From assembly GCA_000310025.1 (NCBI GenBank), contig FN649735.1, positions 2,090,845 to 2,154,844 on the forward strand: DNA of 64,000 nt, in the 5' to 3' direction. The stretch comes from Ectocarpus siliculosus. Lineage: Eukaryota; Sar; Phaeophyceae; Ectocarpales; Ectocarpaceae. Below, in pieces: positions 1 through 11,400 of the stretch. The translations under genes and the position numbers were made by a program. Position 1 is the first letter of the stretch. Each line of letters begins with the position of its first letter. The notes under the pieces are model-generated. The model was not told the DNA's origin. It ran no database searches and saw nothing but the letters and a program-made list of their open reading frames with translations.

Positions 1-111
1 GTTCCGGGGAAAACCCGGGTGTTCCCCCCCCCGTTTTGTGGGGGGGGGGGGCCAATGGTTTAAGGATTTCGGCCCGCCCGGTTTGGGGTCCCCCCCCCCC
101 CCCCCCCCCCC
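1..111. other. Low-complexity left edge with C/G homopolymers
   Basis: The first 110 bases are runs of C and G with little other content, followed by a poly-C tract ending near 111. This looks like the ragged edge of a contig next to a hard-to-assemble homopolymer. No gene can be read in it. Confidence 0.7.
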
Positions 112-163
112 TCATGGTCTAACGACTACGGCATCCACGACTATGAGTACACCCCCCCCCCCC
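112..163 (+). repeat. Tail fragment of the poly(C)-tailed retroposon family
   Basis: The stretch carries the family signature TGGTCTAACGACTACGGCAT, then TATGAGTACA and a C run (152-163). It matches the end of the full copy at 53690-54304. It lies antisense to the VPS13 gene, with its C tail 8 nt from the end of the VPS13 exon at 172. Confidence 0.75.
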
Positions 164-171
164 TCGCCCAC

Positions 172-3100
172 CTGTAACTCTCTCTGAGCTGCGGTGCTGT
201 ACTGTTTCCGCACCAACGCCCCTCTGCCAAACCGCGTCCGAATCTGTTCCGCGAGCTTGCGGATCTCCGCCGAGCTGCCTCCAACCCAGTTCGTGTCCCA
301 GTGCTCTTCACCGCCCCCACGGCCGTCGCCGCCGGCCTTTGCCGAAGCGCCCTCGCCATCGGCAGACGGCCCGCTCGCGAGCAGCAACGACTCCTCCGGC
401 AAGCCCACCCCCCCGCCGTCCAAGCTCCCGCGCAACCCAGAACCCCCTGTCGCAGGGATCTTCTTCCCCCCTCGTGGCATTACCATCCCTTCGTCGCTAG
501 ACTGGCGGTGAGCAGAGCGAGGAGGTGTGTTGCGGGCGGTCGTTACCGGTGCCGGCGCCGCCGTTGCCGGTGCCGTTGTGGCGTGGAGGGGGCGCATCCC
601 CACGGTCAGCAGGCGGCGGTAGACGGACATGTACCGGGACAGCAGCCGCACGCGAGAGATGAGCCCCTGCCAGGTGAGGCTTAGCCCCGCGGAGCCCCTG
701 TGGGCGTCCCGCCGCTGCTCGATCATCACGCACCTGGTCGTGCGAGCGCAAGAGCAGTGGTAGAGAATTAATCGACGTTGATTGGGACTGACGGCGAAGC
801 TATTTTTCACGATAGTGTAGTAAGACAGGTTCTTCCAGGATGGCGGAACAGGACTCATTCTTTCGCTCGCGGTCATCGAGGGGCGGGGATAAAGCAACAG
901 GTCGGGAATCTTTGAGTGTTACAAAAGCAAATGTGAAGCATCTAGCTGCCGGTCAAGCACCCACTTCCGTCCCCCCACAGAAAACAACTAACCCAGAAGG
1001 CAAGAGTGGCCAAATGGCAGGAGGAAGCCCCAGCGTCCTCGTTCCCATCATTTTCCCGGCAACAACACTGCTTTCGCGCTGCCCTGGTGTAACAACGGCG
1101 CTCACCTGATGGCGTACCGCCACCACGCCTCCGGGTCGTCCAAAACCGACGTGGTCGGCCGCATCGTCCGGAACTTAAACCTTCGGTGCGACATCGTCAG
1201 GGCGCTGACCGCCGCATTGAGCACGGCGTACTGCCGGACGTCGACCTGCAGCGCGACCGCCTCCACGTCCAGCGACACGGACACGAGGGGCGGCGGATCA
1301 ACTGACCCCCCCCGGCCACCGTTAACGCCTCCGCCGCCGGTGGGAACATCCTCGCTGTTGACTGCCCCCGTTCTTCCGACGCCTTCGGGCACGGGCACGG
1401 GAACGGGCACCTCGGCGGCGGCGGCGGCAGCCGCGACGACACGGTCTCGGATCACGAGAACTCCGCGCGCTCTAAGCGGCCGGAGGATGAAAACCGGTGA
1501 GGTATCGCTTCTGCATCTCGCGGCGTGCTCGCCGCCGCCGTTCTGGCCGGCAGGCAACGAATCGCCGGCGGGTCCCGTTGCGGGCGACGCACCGGCAACA
1601 TCCGCGCCGGCATCGGAAGCCACGACGTGGAACGGTGGCACCGGGCGCAGGCCCGTAACGCCGCTGGTGGAGCTTTGCTCGCTGCCGCGGCCGTCGTCGT
1701 GATCGTAGTCCGACTGGATATCTTCCAACCAGTCCGCGGTGCTCTCCTTCGTGTACGCCACGAGGTTGTCGAGCTCTATGTCTTTGCTTACTCCCGCCGT
1801 CTCCGTAGCAGCCGGAACGCCCCCGCTCCTTGGCCTCGCCCTCGGACTAGTGGCGCCGCCGCCGCCGACCTCGCCACCTACACCACCACCGCCGTCACCG
1901 CTACCGCTACCGCTACCGCTACCGCCGCGAGAGGGCGAAGCAGCGGAGCCGGTCGCCGGTGCCGCCGCCGCTGATGCGACGGTCGGCGTGACGGACAAAC
2001 GGCCGAGGTACACCCCGACGGCGCTGGGGCTCGGCGCCGGGCACGTCTCCTCCGCCGACAGCGGGGACTGGACGGGAGACGTCTGGGCGTGCTCCGCTTG
2101 CAACCACACCACGTGCACGTTCTCCACCTGGATTTCCAAACGCGAGTCCGTGATGAAACGTGTGCCGCGGCGAGAGAGAGGGAGACACGAGACCACGCGG
2201 AACGTGCGTGTCACAAAAATAGGATTAAGGAGGAGGTCGGGCCGGGCACACGCAAATGGTAGGGAACAGGTGGGTACACGGGGTGTTTCGAGGGGCAGGG
2301 CTAGAGGTGGACGACTGGCGCTGGTCATCCTGCTGTGTCGGGGCGCGTTGGCCCTTACGGCCGCGCCACTCGGGAAACTTCCGTGCTTTCTGCTCGTCAA
2401 CCTCTACGTCGTCACCTCTTTCGACCAGGTCTTCAGTGCCACTTCTTCGCTCTAGAATTTTGCCTACACGTCATGTGTGACCTTAACGAGCACCCAAAAG
2501 ACATGCCCAGCAGGACAACTGCAAAGACAGAAACGGCACCGCCCGCTCGCCAACCGCAAGAAACTCGTCTGCTGAAACCGCTCACCGTTACGGAGAGCTT
2601 TCGCACGATGCGAGCCATGAACGAACTCGCGAGGAAGGACCCGAATCTGGCCCCCCACCCTGCCTTCGCCCGCACTCCGGCCAACTGCGCCTCTGCATTT
2701 GCGAGTAGCTCCTACGGTATCGTATGCATATGCATACGTAAGAGAAATTCAAGATCACGTGCAAAGCATCGGGGTGGCGGATAAGTATCTTCCAGATGGG
2801 TGAGATAGAGATCGAACAGCACCGCCATGCGCAGTGAAGCGAGCATCGGGGCATTCGTGGAATCTGACGGCGAGAACACTACAGGGCAAGCTTGCTTGGC
2901 CGGCAGCATGACAGAGCATCAAGACAAATGCAAAGGTTGCTCATTTGACATGTCAAACCCGCGCATGGAGCTCGACGGTACTGCTGTTGGACGCAGAGAG
3001 TGCACGATGACGCAACAGCAGACCTGCTTCTTCGCAAAAATGGCGTCTCGCAGCCCCCGCTCTATCTCATCGTCGTAGTTGGCGCTCCCCAGCGGCTCCA

Positions 3101-4740
3101 GCACGAGGGTAAGGCCAGAAACCTGCAAGCTTGCCTTCATGCTACCGAAGCTCTTCCACGGCACCTGTTAGTGTAACAAAGCAAGGCACGTGGTATGTAA
3201 GACCGCTGGTTGTCATACAACACACAAGGAAAACGTTGCGGGTGCTTTTACCCCCCCTCCAAACACCAGAGGTGGGGTCAAAACGACCGTCTCGGGTCGG
3301 GGAGGAGATACATTGGGCAGGGCAGGTTGCCGCTATGGAGCATACCGCCGCCACGTCAACTTGGTTGCGTCTGTTGCATGAGTTTCCCGCACCAATTGAG
3401 TCAATAAAACCGAACCATTTACAGGTTCCCAAATGCATTACCACCGTAGACAGACCATCTCGAGTCATGGGCCCCGTGCAAAGTGGCGTCTGCTGAGCAA
3501 ACCGATAAACATGGGCTGAGGGAAACACAGCTAACTGGCTGGCTGGCCTAAAGCCGCACGTGCCTGTATTCTGACGAGATCCACAGACCCTTGTTTCAGC
3601 ACGACTGGTAGATGGAGCTTGCGCGAAACGTCTGTCCGCACTTGCAAGTCGCGCAGCACCAAGTCTCCACTCCACAACCCGGCCTATTTTTGTGGGGAAA
3701 CAGCCCAGTAGGCAAGAGGATCGGAGGCGGGCAACGGCAAGAAAATCGCATTAGAGGAAGATCCTTGACGTTTGCAGCAGAAGCTGAGGCTCTCATCGCC
3801 GCAGTGAAGCGTGCTAGTGTTTGCACGTGCTGCGATGTAATCGCCGAGACGCGCTCTGCTACGGGGGCTTGGGCATGAACGTATGAGACGACACATGCAC
3901 AACGGGCCCAGAGAAAAGAAACGTCAAAATCGGGTCGAGGCTCAACGTTTCTTATTTCGTCACCACTGTTGTTGAGCGCAGGTTGTTATATGGAATCAGT
4001 GTAGGAACCAGCCTTATTTTTCGCGAAATTTTGAGCTTCAGATCTTATGCTGTGAGCGCTGGTTAATTAAGTTGGGAGTGTTTTGTTTTGGCATTGGGCG
4101 GTTTTTAGTCTTTGGTTTTGCGGACGTAGTACTCCCAACGAGAGACTGCCGTGAGATTAGTGTTTCTAATGGCTGTAAGCCTGCGTGACTCACACAACAA
4201 CATATATTTGAAGGGAACAGCGTAGTGGTACAATGCCTTCCGCATGTGTGAGAATCGAATGCAACCGCGTAGTTTGCACTCTGTTAGGCTAAAATGCAAC
4301 GCCTCGCTTCTTCATACACACGCCCCCACGCGGACTGTGCATATAGCGTACAAGAAATTAACTGCCAGCAGTAAAAGTATCGTATTGCACTTATTCAACA
4401 ACAAACGTCAAGTTACACTGGCAAAGCTGTCCACCGAATGCACGCCCACGTTATCTATCCCTTAATGTCCGGACACCGGTACGGCCATTTGCTCTAAAAA
4501 CAGACAGCAGTCATGCCACGCCCTGTGATCCCTGCTGCACCCTCCGGTCCCCCCCGCCCGGGCATTTCTAAAGGTTCCGAGTATAAAATGGTCCAACGTG
4601 TGTGTCGAAAGACCTCCTACGCTTACAGATATATACTGCTGTATCTCAGCACTCACCCCCAGGGAATCGAAGTCCACGTTGTGGACATACTCGCTCAGCT
4701 TCCCTGCAAGCCACTGAGGGATAACTCTGAAGAGGTTCAT
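172..4740 (-). CDS. VPS13: VPS13/chorein-family lipid transfer protein, N-terminal part (continues off left edge)
   Basis: VPS13 proteins are large bridges that move lipids between membranes at organelle contact sites; the chorein domain is their conserved N-terminus. Exons read on the minus strand: 4740-4657, 3683-3564, 3164-3024, about 2690-2586, 2127-1106 and 733-172, with all phases compatible. The product starts MNLFRVIPQW at an ATG preceded by an in-frame stop. It then gives SGDLVLRDLQV, HLPVVLKQGSVDL, VPWKSFGSMKASLQ, ARIVRKLSVT joined to VENVHVVWLQ, the AWWRYAI block, and LLSRYMSVYRRLL. These follow the chorein order (EYV-L, VALKNLQIKENAL, IPWKNL, NVHIRYED, AWWKFA, RYVELYKKKL). Exon 5 holds a long Pro/Ser/Gly-rich insert of roughly 200 residues inside the domain. 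Exon 2 ends at a GC donor (3563-3562). The start of exon 4 could also be 2684. The rest of this normally 3000-plus-residue protein lies left of the window. Confidence 0.86.
3892..3964 (+). repeat. Short interspersed repeat, copy 1 (pair with 43548-43612)
   Basis: About 65 nt here, beginning ACGGGCCCAGAGAAAAGAAA, recur in reverse complement at 43548-43612 with a few differences (AACGTCAAAATCGGGTCGAGG against AACGTCGAAATCGGGTCGAGC). It lies in VPS13 intron 1. Full element boundaries and type are not clear. Confidence 0.65.
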
Positions 4741-5498
4741 CTACGGGCCCAGCGTTTTCCGCCTCCTCAGGCTGGCGATAGCAAAGCTGCTGCTGCTGTA
4801 AAGGAGAGCCCAGTTCCCCGGTCTCCAGAGACAGAGACAAGAGAGAAAACTCTCTGTTGCTGCTGTGTATATCAAAAACTGGTGCTTTTGTCGTCTAGAT
4901 CGCTTGCAGCCGTCCAGGTCGACCATTTCAGACCGACAGCAGAAACCGAGCGTCACGTCTTGGGCACCCACGTGTCATCGACTCGTGAATTGCTGCGTGG
5001 TGGTAGCAATGGCACACCAGCAGCAGACTTCTGCGTTGTGTTTGGATTGCTGTCTCGGTCTTGCTCCTTGCTCCCAGATTGGCGGCAACGCAGAATGATT
5101 TCCCCGCAAGTTGCAAGTTGGGGGGGGGCTCCGTTGAATGTGAAGTTTGGGAGGAGGCAGGCAGGAGGCCCAGGCCAGAACCACCTGCCAGCCAACAGCT
5201 CCGTTCTTGGAGGCGTGCAAGGCAGCAAGGCACCTCCTACATTCGCCATCTTTGTGTAGCTGCAGCTGACGGAAAAATTGGCCTCAACGCTTGAGAGGCC
5301 AGGTGTGTCTTTTGGGATCAAGTTTCTCGTCCCTGTGGGCTGGCTGCCTGTAAAGCGGCGCATAAGGCGAAAACAGGCCGCCTGTTATCTCCGGCCCTCT
5401 GCGACTGAGGGCGCCTTCTCGAACCGCAGTTTTGTTTCGGTTGACGAGAGACTGGGGGACGGACAGACAGGTTGCGTGCGGGCTAGGAGAAGGCACAA
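4741..5498. promoter_or_regulatory. Divergent promoter region between VPS13 and mitoferrin genes
   Basis: The start codons of the VPS13 (minus, 4740) and mitoferrin (plus, 5499) genes face away from each other across 758 bases without another supported gene. Both promoters and 5' UTRs must lie here unless upstream non-coding exons exist. I see no clear TATA box. A G-run sits near 5121. The role is inferred from position only. Confidence 0.4.
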
Positions 5499-8400
5499 AT
5501 GACGGAGAGCGGAACCATGGCCGGGGCGTCTTCCGATTTCAACGAAGACTGGGAAGACTGGGACCCGTCCCAGGGCAACTTTTTGCACCACATGGTGGCG
5601 GGCTCGATCGCGGGGATCACGGAGCACACCGTCATGTACCCGATGGACACCTTCAAGACCTACGTGCAGTGCATGCGCGAGTGCCCCGAGGCCGTGGCGG
5701 GGAGGAGGGTGATGGAGCTGGTGCGCGGGCAGGGCATGCTCCGGCTCTGGCGAGGGGTTGGCACAATGTTTACGGGCTGTGTGCCGGCACACGCTCTCTA
5801 CTTCAGCGTCCTCGAGTATTGCAAGGTACGAAGTAGTACCAGCAGAGACGGAAGTAAAAGCGTCTATGAGGTACATCCATCCGCCGAGCCTTTTTTGACG
5901 GCAGCGCTTCGTGGCCAGGCAAGACTAACCGAAGGGAGGACCGGTTGCGTTAGTTTTATTTTGTGGTACTGCTGTAGCTGCACGACACGTTAGGGTGGTG
6001 CTCTGGGTCACATGTCTAGAGCAACGCTCCGCCATGACTGCTGCTGTGGTTCTATTTTTTTTTTTTTGAAATATGACCCCAGGCACATCATCAGGGGCTA
6101 AAAGCATCCGACACCAAACCTAACCGCGCACAAGGTCTGAATTCCAACCAAACTCAAGAAGTTTGGTGGCACTATCTGACACCTTCAGATCGAGTAGAGA
6201 CTCCTTTGAATTCCTCATCGATTTATACGGTTCATGTGCCTCCGATAGTGTTGGGTATCTATTCAATAATAGATTCGATACGACATCGACCGCCTAGCGG
6301 TCGGTATGTCGGTATCGATTTCGATTTCGATTTCGATACATATCGGCGAGCCGTTGGTTGGCGCAGCGAGCCGGCGAAGCCCCCCCCCGCGGCTGGTGAG
6401 GGGGCGCCGCTGGAGGCATCTCCGAAGGCAAATAAAAGGGAACAGGGACCATGGGTAGGGATAAATTTTTTAAAAGCGGCGCCTCTGATTGGCCCAAACC
6501 GCCGCATTTGAACGAAGCTGATTGGGAGTTTGAAAGCGGGTTTTAAAAGCGGCACTTGGGATTAGTACAGGAGGAGTTGTAAAGACCACGCGCGCGTGCG
6601 TTGTGCTGAGAACCAACGTCCGCGCCGGCAGCACTGCACAGCACACAAGACGTGCTTGCCGGCGTATGTATGTCGCGTGGACAGACGCCGCGACGTGGTG
6701 AGATGCCAAGCAATGCCCCGCATGAAACCACCTGGGGCTGGGCTGCTACTGCGGCGGCGTGAACCTCCTGCTTGAAGCAAACGACCTCATCATCAACCAG
6801 AGCGCCGGTTGTGTTTTGGCATCATCATCATCATCATGACAGACCACGAAGCAACGGACATGGGATAAGGGCGTGGTGGCGACGGCTGGCTGTGTAAAAC
6901 ACGTTGCTGAGCACTAGCGGCGGTAAAGCTAGGAGGAGAGGCAGAGGTAGCAGCGGTCACCCCGTTTCGGCTTTTCCAGGTGAATATGTTGGTGCTACAA
7001 GCTGGTGTACAGCAACAGCAGTGAGTTGTAGCGCTTAGCCTTCGTGGGGTGTATCGTGTGCGTGCCTCTCTGTACGCTGCTTAGCACCCATTGATGTGAC
7101 GGCTGCTGCTGTACTGCTGTAGTGTGCGTACATAACGGGTACCGAGCGTTTCTTCATTGACAGATCAGCAGGTGCTGTCCTGCAACGTCGTCTCGCAGTC
7201 AATCGGTCTTTTCTCGCAAGCATTTCACCACAGCGCAGCAACTTTACAGCAGTGTAGCAGATAGAGTCGATGACCGTCAGCAGTGCCGGCCCGCTCGTAA
7301 GAGCTTGGGCGAGGTTAAGCACCTTGCCGCAGCCATGTGAGCTGTGAATCATATCCTCTTACTTCATTTTTGCCAGCTAGTACTGCGAAGACAGCACAAC
7401 AGATGGAGTTCATGCCCACCCCCTTCGAACACGAAGCTTTCATCCCAATGTGTCTAGTCTACATCAGAAGAAGGCATTACAAGACCGTCTGCAAGCACCT
7501 TACAGTAGGTTACCGTTCCCAAATGATAAGTCACCCGATCTATCGTATGCATATTTATCCTCATCCTCGGTCGCTGTTTCAAACGTTGAGAATCCGCCCA
7601 TGTTTCCGTGCCGGGGTGCCGCTCATCGCAGCCGTCGATCCGCTCGATCAACGCCTTTTCTCCCACGGACGATTTCGCCTCGTTTACACTGTTCGCATCT
7701 AGAGGCAACGTCACGCTAATAGTCCTTTGATGGGGCGTCAATGCCGCGCCGTATGCATACATCGTCGTACATGTGGCTGTTCAGGGCAGCCACCTGATTG
7801 ATCTGCCTCAATAACCACCCCCGAACCAAGCCTCAAGAACATACAAACAACCAAACACAAAGCGCAACCTAGCTCATGAGGGGGACCCCCGAAGACGAAA
7901 TCCGTCCCGACGCTGCATCGCTGCATGTATCAAGCTGTGACTAGGGGTCAAAGGCCGTTTCTTCCCACGTCCAACCTCAAATCCTTTCTTTTGTAGCAAC
8001 TGTATCCACGCAGTCCCTTCCGAGGAACTGGAGATCTGTGAAGGTCTGCTTGCTGTACATCGACAACCTTGTCGTGGTTCTTTCTTTTTTGTCGTCAACG
8101 TTCAACTGCAACCTTCAGCAGTAGGTAGCGGGTTGTTTGTTCTTACCTCCTGTGTACCGCAGTTTTATGTACATGGCGCGAGTGTAATTCCTACTTGTAC
8201 AGCAGTAGTTTCAGGGTTTATCATCGGTAACGCTCGTTGAGGCGGACACAGGGTGCACGCTTGTATGGTAGTAAATACGTGGTACACCGTTGAGGCGGGT
8301 CAATGCAGTTGCTGACGTTTTCCCTCCTGTATGTTCTTCGTGCCCCTTTCCTCCTCTTGCTCCATCCGTGCATCAGGTAGACTGGCTCAGCATCCTAACG

Positions 8401-11400
8401 GCACCGCGGCGCTCGCGGGAAGCCGGCCGCGACTCGAGCCTCACTTGACAAGCCGGTTCATCTTTAGGTGGGTCATACGCATAGAGTAGCAACAGGGGGT
8501 TTCGTGCAGTCCAGATTGCGATACAACATACAACTCTATGGATGAGCGTGACATTGTTGAGGGATACACTTGCATGTGTGCTGCTGGGAGCGACATTTGT
8601 GCTACTCAAGTTTTTCCAGAGTTCCTGCATTTTTGTTTACGACGCATATCGATGGCACAACGGCCGGACACACTTTTTCCAACTGCCCGCGGTCGAACCA
8701 TGGCACTACAGAGGGCCGTAGAGAAGCTCGACGCTTGGGTATGTTCACTTTTGCCTTTTGGCTTCTGATGAAAATACTGAATCGCAAAGCACATGTCACG
8801 TTCTCGCTTTGGATGACAGGTGTTTATACAACCGAGCGCTGGACATCAAGACGGGGTCGAAGGCTAATTTGGCGGTTCCTCTCCGTCGAACAGCTACCTA
8901 ACCTATGGGGTGCCAGGGCAGTGTTTGAAGACGTGGTGTTAATCCTGCGCGATGTAACGGCGATTCAATGCGAACCTCTTGGTGATCATCGGCAGCCATC
9001 TTGCATCCTGCGGAGAACTGTTGTGACAACCGGAAGATGTAAACGCTTGGTTTACGCACAGGCACATTCGGAGATCTAGGGTTGGTTTTCCATGCTTGTT
9101 CGTCGCTATTTCAGCGAGCGCCTATTCGGCGAGCAACTGCTGTTGTGTCCCGTTGGAATTTGGGAACGCCTTGTGTATAGGTTGCAGCGGTAGCAGCCAG
9201 TGACTGAGGTAGTGAATAGGGGCGGTTTGGTGGGGACGGGGGCGTCCATGCCGAATGCGAAGGTGGGGATGAGGGGATAGAAGTACCATCCGTACTATGC
9301 AGGCTGGACACGTGTCATTTCTTGGGGGCGTGCAAACCTTGTGGGCACCACAACAGCAGTAGGAGTGCCTGGCAGCAACGTAAGTACGTAGCAGTAATGG
9401 GAGAGGACTACATGATATTGGCAAACTCTGCTGTCGCCGAAGTTCCAATTTTTGTTTCCCAAACCGGTTTTGGGGGTAAACGGCAACGACCGATGCTAGC
9501 CCTGATCGGGGTGTGGTGCAGGTGTTCTGTGGCAGAACCAACCTACACAAACGTGATGCTGCCGCGTTTTTCGTAGAGGTTTGAATGTAGAAGAACACAT
9601 GGCTTGAATGTACACGCATCGATCCTTCTCGTAAGATGCCCAATGTAGAGCAAAACACTATACTTTGAAATCGAAGAGATATGTACACGTACAACAGACG
9701 CATGCAAGAAAAAAAAAAGGTTGTACCTTCCGCACAATCATAAATACTCTTAATTAGTGCACTACCTCGGCCGCAATTCCTTGTACATTCTGATGCGCAT
9801 GCATCAGTCCTCCTCGCAAAGTGCCAGGGAATGCAGAGCAAAAAACGATTTTGAAATCGAGCTCGATTTGAGCGAGATAACAGTCACAACAAGAGGGCAC
9901 AAAAAGGAGAAAAAAAGAGGCTTCAGCCCAAACGCCTCTTCGTGTTTTTTTCGCGCTTCGCGCGAAATTAATATAACTCGTTCCCGGGTTGCCCTACCCA
10001 TGGTCGCTGTGCCAATAAAAGGAGCAAATTCGCTCCATTTCCCATCAAAATCACCGCAAAGCAGACCTCCCGGCAGTACAGCCAACTGTTCAATAGACAA
10101 AGTACTACAAGTTGTGGGTAAACTTAAACTTCAAAGAAATACTTGAAGTAGTATTATGAGATCGGAAGGGAAGCAGGAGTTTCATCGGTTCATCATTCCA
10201 ACTATTAGCAAAGCAGCGCTGTTGCTTCAATGCTCGGTGGTATCGCACACCACAAAAAGAAACACAAGCTTGTCGCAAAAGTCAAGCTCTCACAATGAGA
10301 GATAATTGAGGATGTAGCTGCCGCTGCTACCCACCTACCGCTAAATTCACGCGTTTCGTGACCTCCTTCACGGCGTGCAGCTCATGTGAGCTGTGTGCTG
10401 TGCAGCTGTGGGGGCTCCGTATGGGCATCGGGGGTTCCGTGGATTTTTTATCGATTTATCGTATCGAACATATCGAGATATCGAAATTCGAAATATCGAA
10501 AACGCCAATTTTTTTCGATCCTCGATATCGATACGATACGTAGATACGACATACCGAAAATACTGATAAAAATCGATACAATATCCACCACTAGTCTCCT
10601 AGTTCTGCTTGCTAGGACAATCATTTCGCTTTCTTTGTGGAAAGCGCATCGGTCAGTTTTGTGAGCCCTCACACTCCGCGCACTTGTTTTATCTGGGCAC
10701 CAATTATCGACGCCAAGCAAAGGGCAAAGGGGCGTACCGCATGGTGTCAGCAAGATATTGCGTGCATCTTGATTCCTTCCCATTCTGGAAACCCACCATT
10801 TTCTGAGCACCAATTTGCACCCAGCCTGCGGGACTCACTCACCGATCAAAGAGCGTCCACAATTTACAAGCACATCAACGTCTCTATATCTCCCGCCCCC
10901 CGAGACCGTCCATGGTTTGGAGAAGTAGCCTTTTTTCACCACACTTGAGTACCGCTGGCGCAATTGAACCGCAAGTGCGACCAACAGTATGTCGAGCAGT
11001 GCCTCTTGCCCACCTATATAGTAGTCTACATGACACAGGTGTTTACAATTGTTTGTTCGCCTGTGAGGTCTCGCAAACCTAACAGTAGGGAACACGAGCT
11101 AAATAGGTATGTGATCCTGACAAGCACCCTCGAGTCATTTTCGCCACAAAGATTTCTCCTCGGACAGAGTGCAGGACCGATCTTTGGATCGTTCTTTTTT
11201 CTCCCCCGTGAAACTCGACGGTTACGTTTGTGAAAAATGCAGCCCTGAGCGACATGCATGCACACAGGCTCGTATGTGCGAGGGAGCACGCACAGGAACA
11301 GCCTTCCAGCAGACGACTTTGCACCCCAACATTCCAGAGCATAGCAGTAGTTTTCCCCCTTCAGTCGAACTCAACGCAACGCTTGCCCGACGCGTGGTTG

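Noticed and set aside
1109-1974. Plus-strand open frames over VPS13 exon 5
   Set aside because: They are shadows of the Pro/Ser/Gly-rich minus-strand exon, whose conserved blocks and splice sites decide the strand.
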